This document shows positions 5,626 to 6,411 of a stretch of 6,411 nucleotides of DNA, one piece after another (the stretch's first letter is position 1; the number at the start of each line of letters is the position of its first letter). This DNA comes from Bacteroidales bacterium (GTDB lineage: Bacteria; Bacteroidota; Bacteroidia; Bacteroidales; UBA4181): assembly GCA_028700615.1 (NCBI GenBank), contig JAQVSH010000109.1:1-6411 (forward strand), read 5' to 3'. A program made the position numbers and the translations under genes. The notes under the pieces were generated by a model. It saw nothing but the letters and a program-made list of their open reading frames with translations. It had not been told where the DNA came from and did no database searches.

Positions 5626-6411
5626 ATGAAAATTTTTCAGCGGATAAACACTATTAAAAATACCTCAAAAGCAACATTGAACAAAATGTTTTTGAGGTAT
5701 CTTATTTTTTTGGGGATATCTCTTATCCTGTGGTATATGAACGCCTTAAACGGCCAATATGCCTCGGATATAAAATTCCCGGTCAAATATTTAAACCCTC
5801 CTGCTGACAAGGTTTTAATTAATGAACTCCCCTCCCACCTTACCTTGTTGGTTCAGGCCTCAGGTTTTGATTTACTTAAATATAAAGCCAGTGCTCCGTT
5901 AACCACCCTGTATTATGATCTGTCTTCTTCCTCTATACTGAAAAGAGAAGAATCTTCCGGATGGTATTATTCGCTTACTAATCAATTTCTTGAACAAATA
6001 AATTTTCAGCTCTCAGGGGATGCTGAAATTATATCTGTTACTCCGCATACTTTATATATGCAATTTGACAGTACGATCAAGAAAAAGATTTCTATCACGC
6101 CTGTGTTATCTGTCGAATATGAAAAACAATATTTCCCCAAAGGAAAACCGGTTTTAACCCCTGACTCAGTCTGGGTAGAAGGCCCCACACAAATTCTGGA
6201 TACTCTGAATACTGTTTTTACACAAAATTATTCACATAAAAAAACGACCGACACTTTGTCTTTTTCTGTTCCGTTAGCCCTTATTCCCCTTCTTTCCTAT
6301 CATAAAAATGAGGTAAACATTACCATTCCTGTTGAAAGGCATACTGAGGCTGAGCTGGAGGTCCCTATTGAAGTTGAAAATGTTCCTGAAAATTATAGAG
6401 TAAGGCTATTT
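5626..6411 (+). CDS. Membrane-anchored YbbR-like domain protein, 3' end cut by window edge
   Basis: The reading frame is open for 262 codons to the window edge. An N-terminal cytoplasmic basic stretch (1-22) precedes one membrane helix, FLRYLIFLGISLILWYMNAL (22-41). An extracytoplasmic beta-rich region follows. At least one YbbR-type segment is visible at about 175-200 (P-DSVWVEGP-ILDTLNTVFT), with strands typical of the fold at 48-80 and 140-165. A further repeat seems to begin at 244 (ELEVPIEVENVPENYRV). YbbR proteins of Bacteroidota are usually near 320-340 residues, so roughly 60-80 are missing. In Firmicutes the relative CdaR regulates the c-di-AMP cyclase CdaA; a similar job here is unproven. 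The gene is 21 bases behind yajC. In related genomes, as I recall, the next gene is coaE, which would lie beyond the edge. Confidence 0.85.
   Translation, partial: MKIFQRINTIKNTSKATLNKMFLRYLIFLGISLILWYMNALNGQYASDIKFPVKYLNPPADKVLINELPSHLTLLVQASGFDLLKYKASAPLTTLYYDLSSSSILKREESSGWYYSLTNQFLEQINFQLSGDAEIISVTPHTLYMQFDSTIKKKISITPVLSVEYEKQYFPKGKPVLTPDSVWVEGPTQILDTLNTVFTQNYSHKKTTDTLSFSVPLALIPLLSYHKNEVNITIPVERHTEAELEVPIEVENVPENYRVRLF

Noticed and set aside
4607..6188. Minus-strand frames opposite nusB, yajC and the YbbR gene
   Set aside because: Antisense to genes with clear family motifs; no independent coding signal.
1..6411. CRISPR array, tRNA/rRNA, insertion sequence, phage or toxin-antitoxin genes
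   Set aside because: No spaced direct repeats, cloverleaf, transposase or terminal repeats seen; every sizeable open region is explained by housekeeping genes.

Overview
The window looks like ordinary chromosomal core DNA from a member of the Bacteroidota, probably Bacteroidales or a relative. Four things point there. A NusB of 315 residues is about twice the usual size. A small PUR/DUF3276 protein, common in this phylum, is present. Genes run in the order nusB-yajC-YbbR. The best promoters match the Bacteroidota pattern (-33 TTTG, -7 TAnnTTTG), and start codons lack Shine-Dalgarno sequences. DNA is moderately AT-rich and coding is dense, with no non-coding gap over about 180 bases.

Left half, minus strand (about 1-3690): a tight arginine biosynthesis operon read right to left as GNAT acyltransferase, argC, argD, argB. 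argB runs off the left edge just short of its end. argC/argD overlap by one base (TAATG) and argD/argB by four (ATGA), so translation is probably coupled. ArgB phosphorylates N-acylglutamate, ArgC reduces it to the semialdehyde, and ArgD transaminates that to N-acylornithine. The GNAT protein at the head of the operon is a good candidate for the N-acylglutamate synthase of the first step. A well-spaced promoter at 3652-3683 shows that this gene starts at 3588, not at the more upstream ATG at 3672.

Middle (3756-4261): a small single-repeat PUR-type nucleic-acid-binding protein on the minus strand has its own good promoter at 4119-4152. It is divergent from nusB across a 179-base AT-rich gap.

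Right half, plus strand (4262-6411): nusB (transcription antitermination and rRNA transcription), yajC (accessory subunit of the Sec translocon), and the first 262 residues of a membrane-anchored YbbR-domain protein cut by the right edge. A -7-like box lies between nusB and yajC.

I see no mobile element, CRISPR array, RNA gene, prophage or defence system, and no clearly new system. The most informative points are the GNAT protein with its cysteine cluster, the promoter that fixes its start, the unresolved acetyl/succinyl chemistry of the pathway, and the enlarged NusB.
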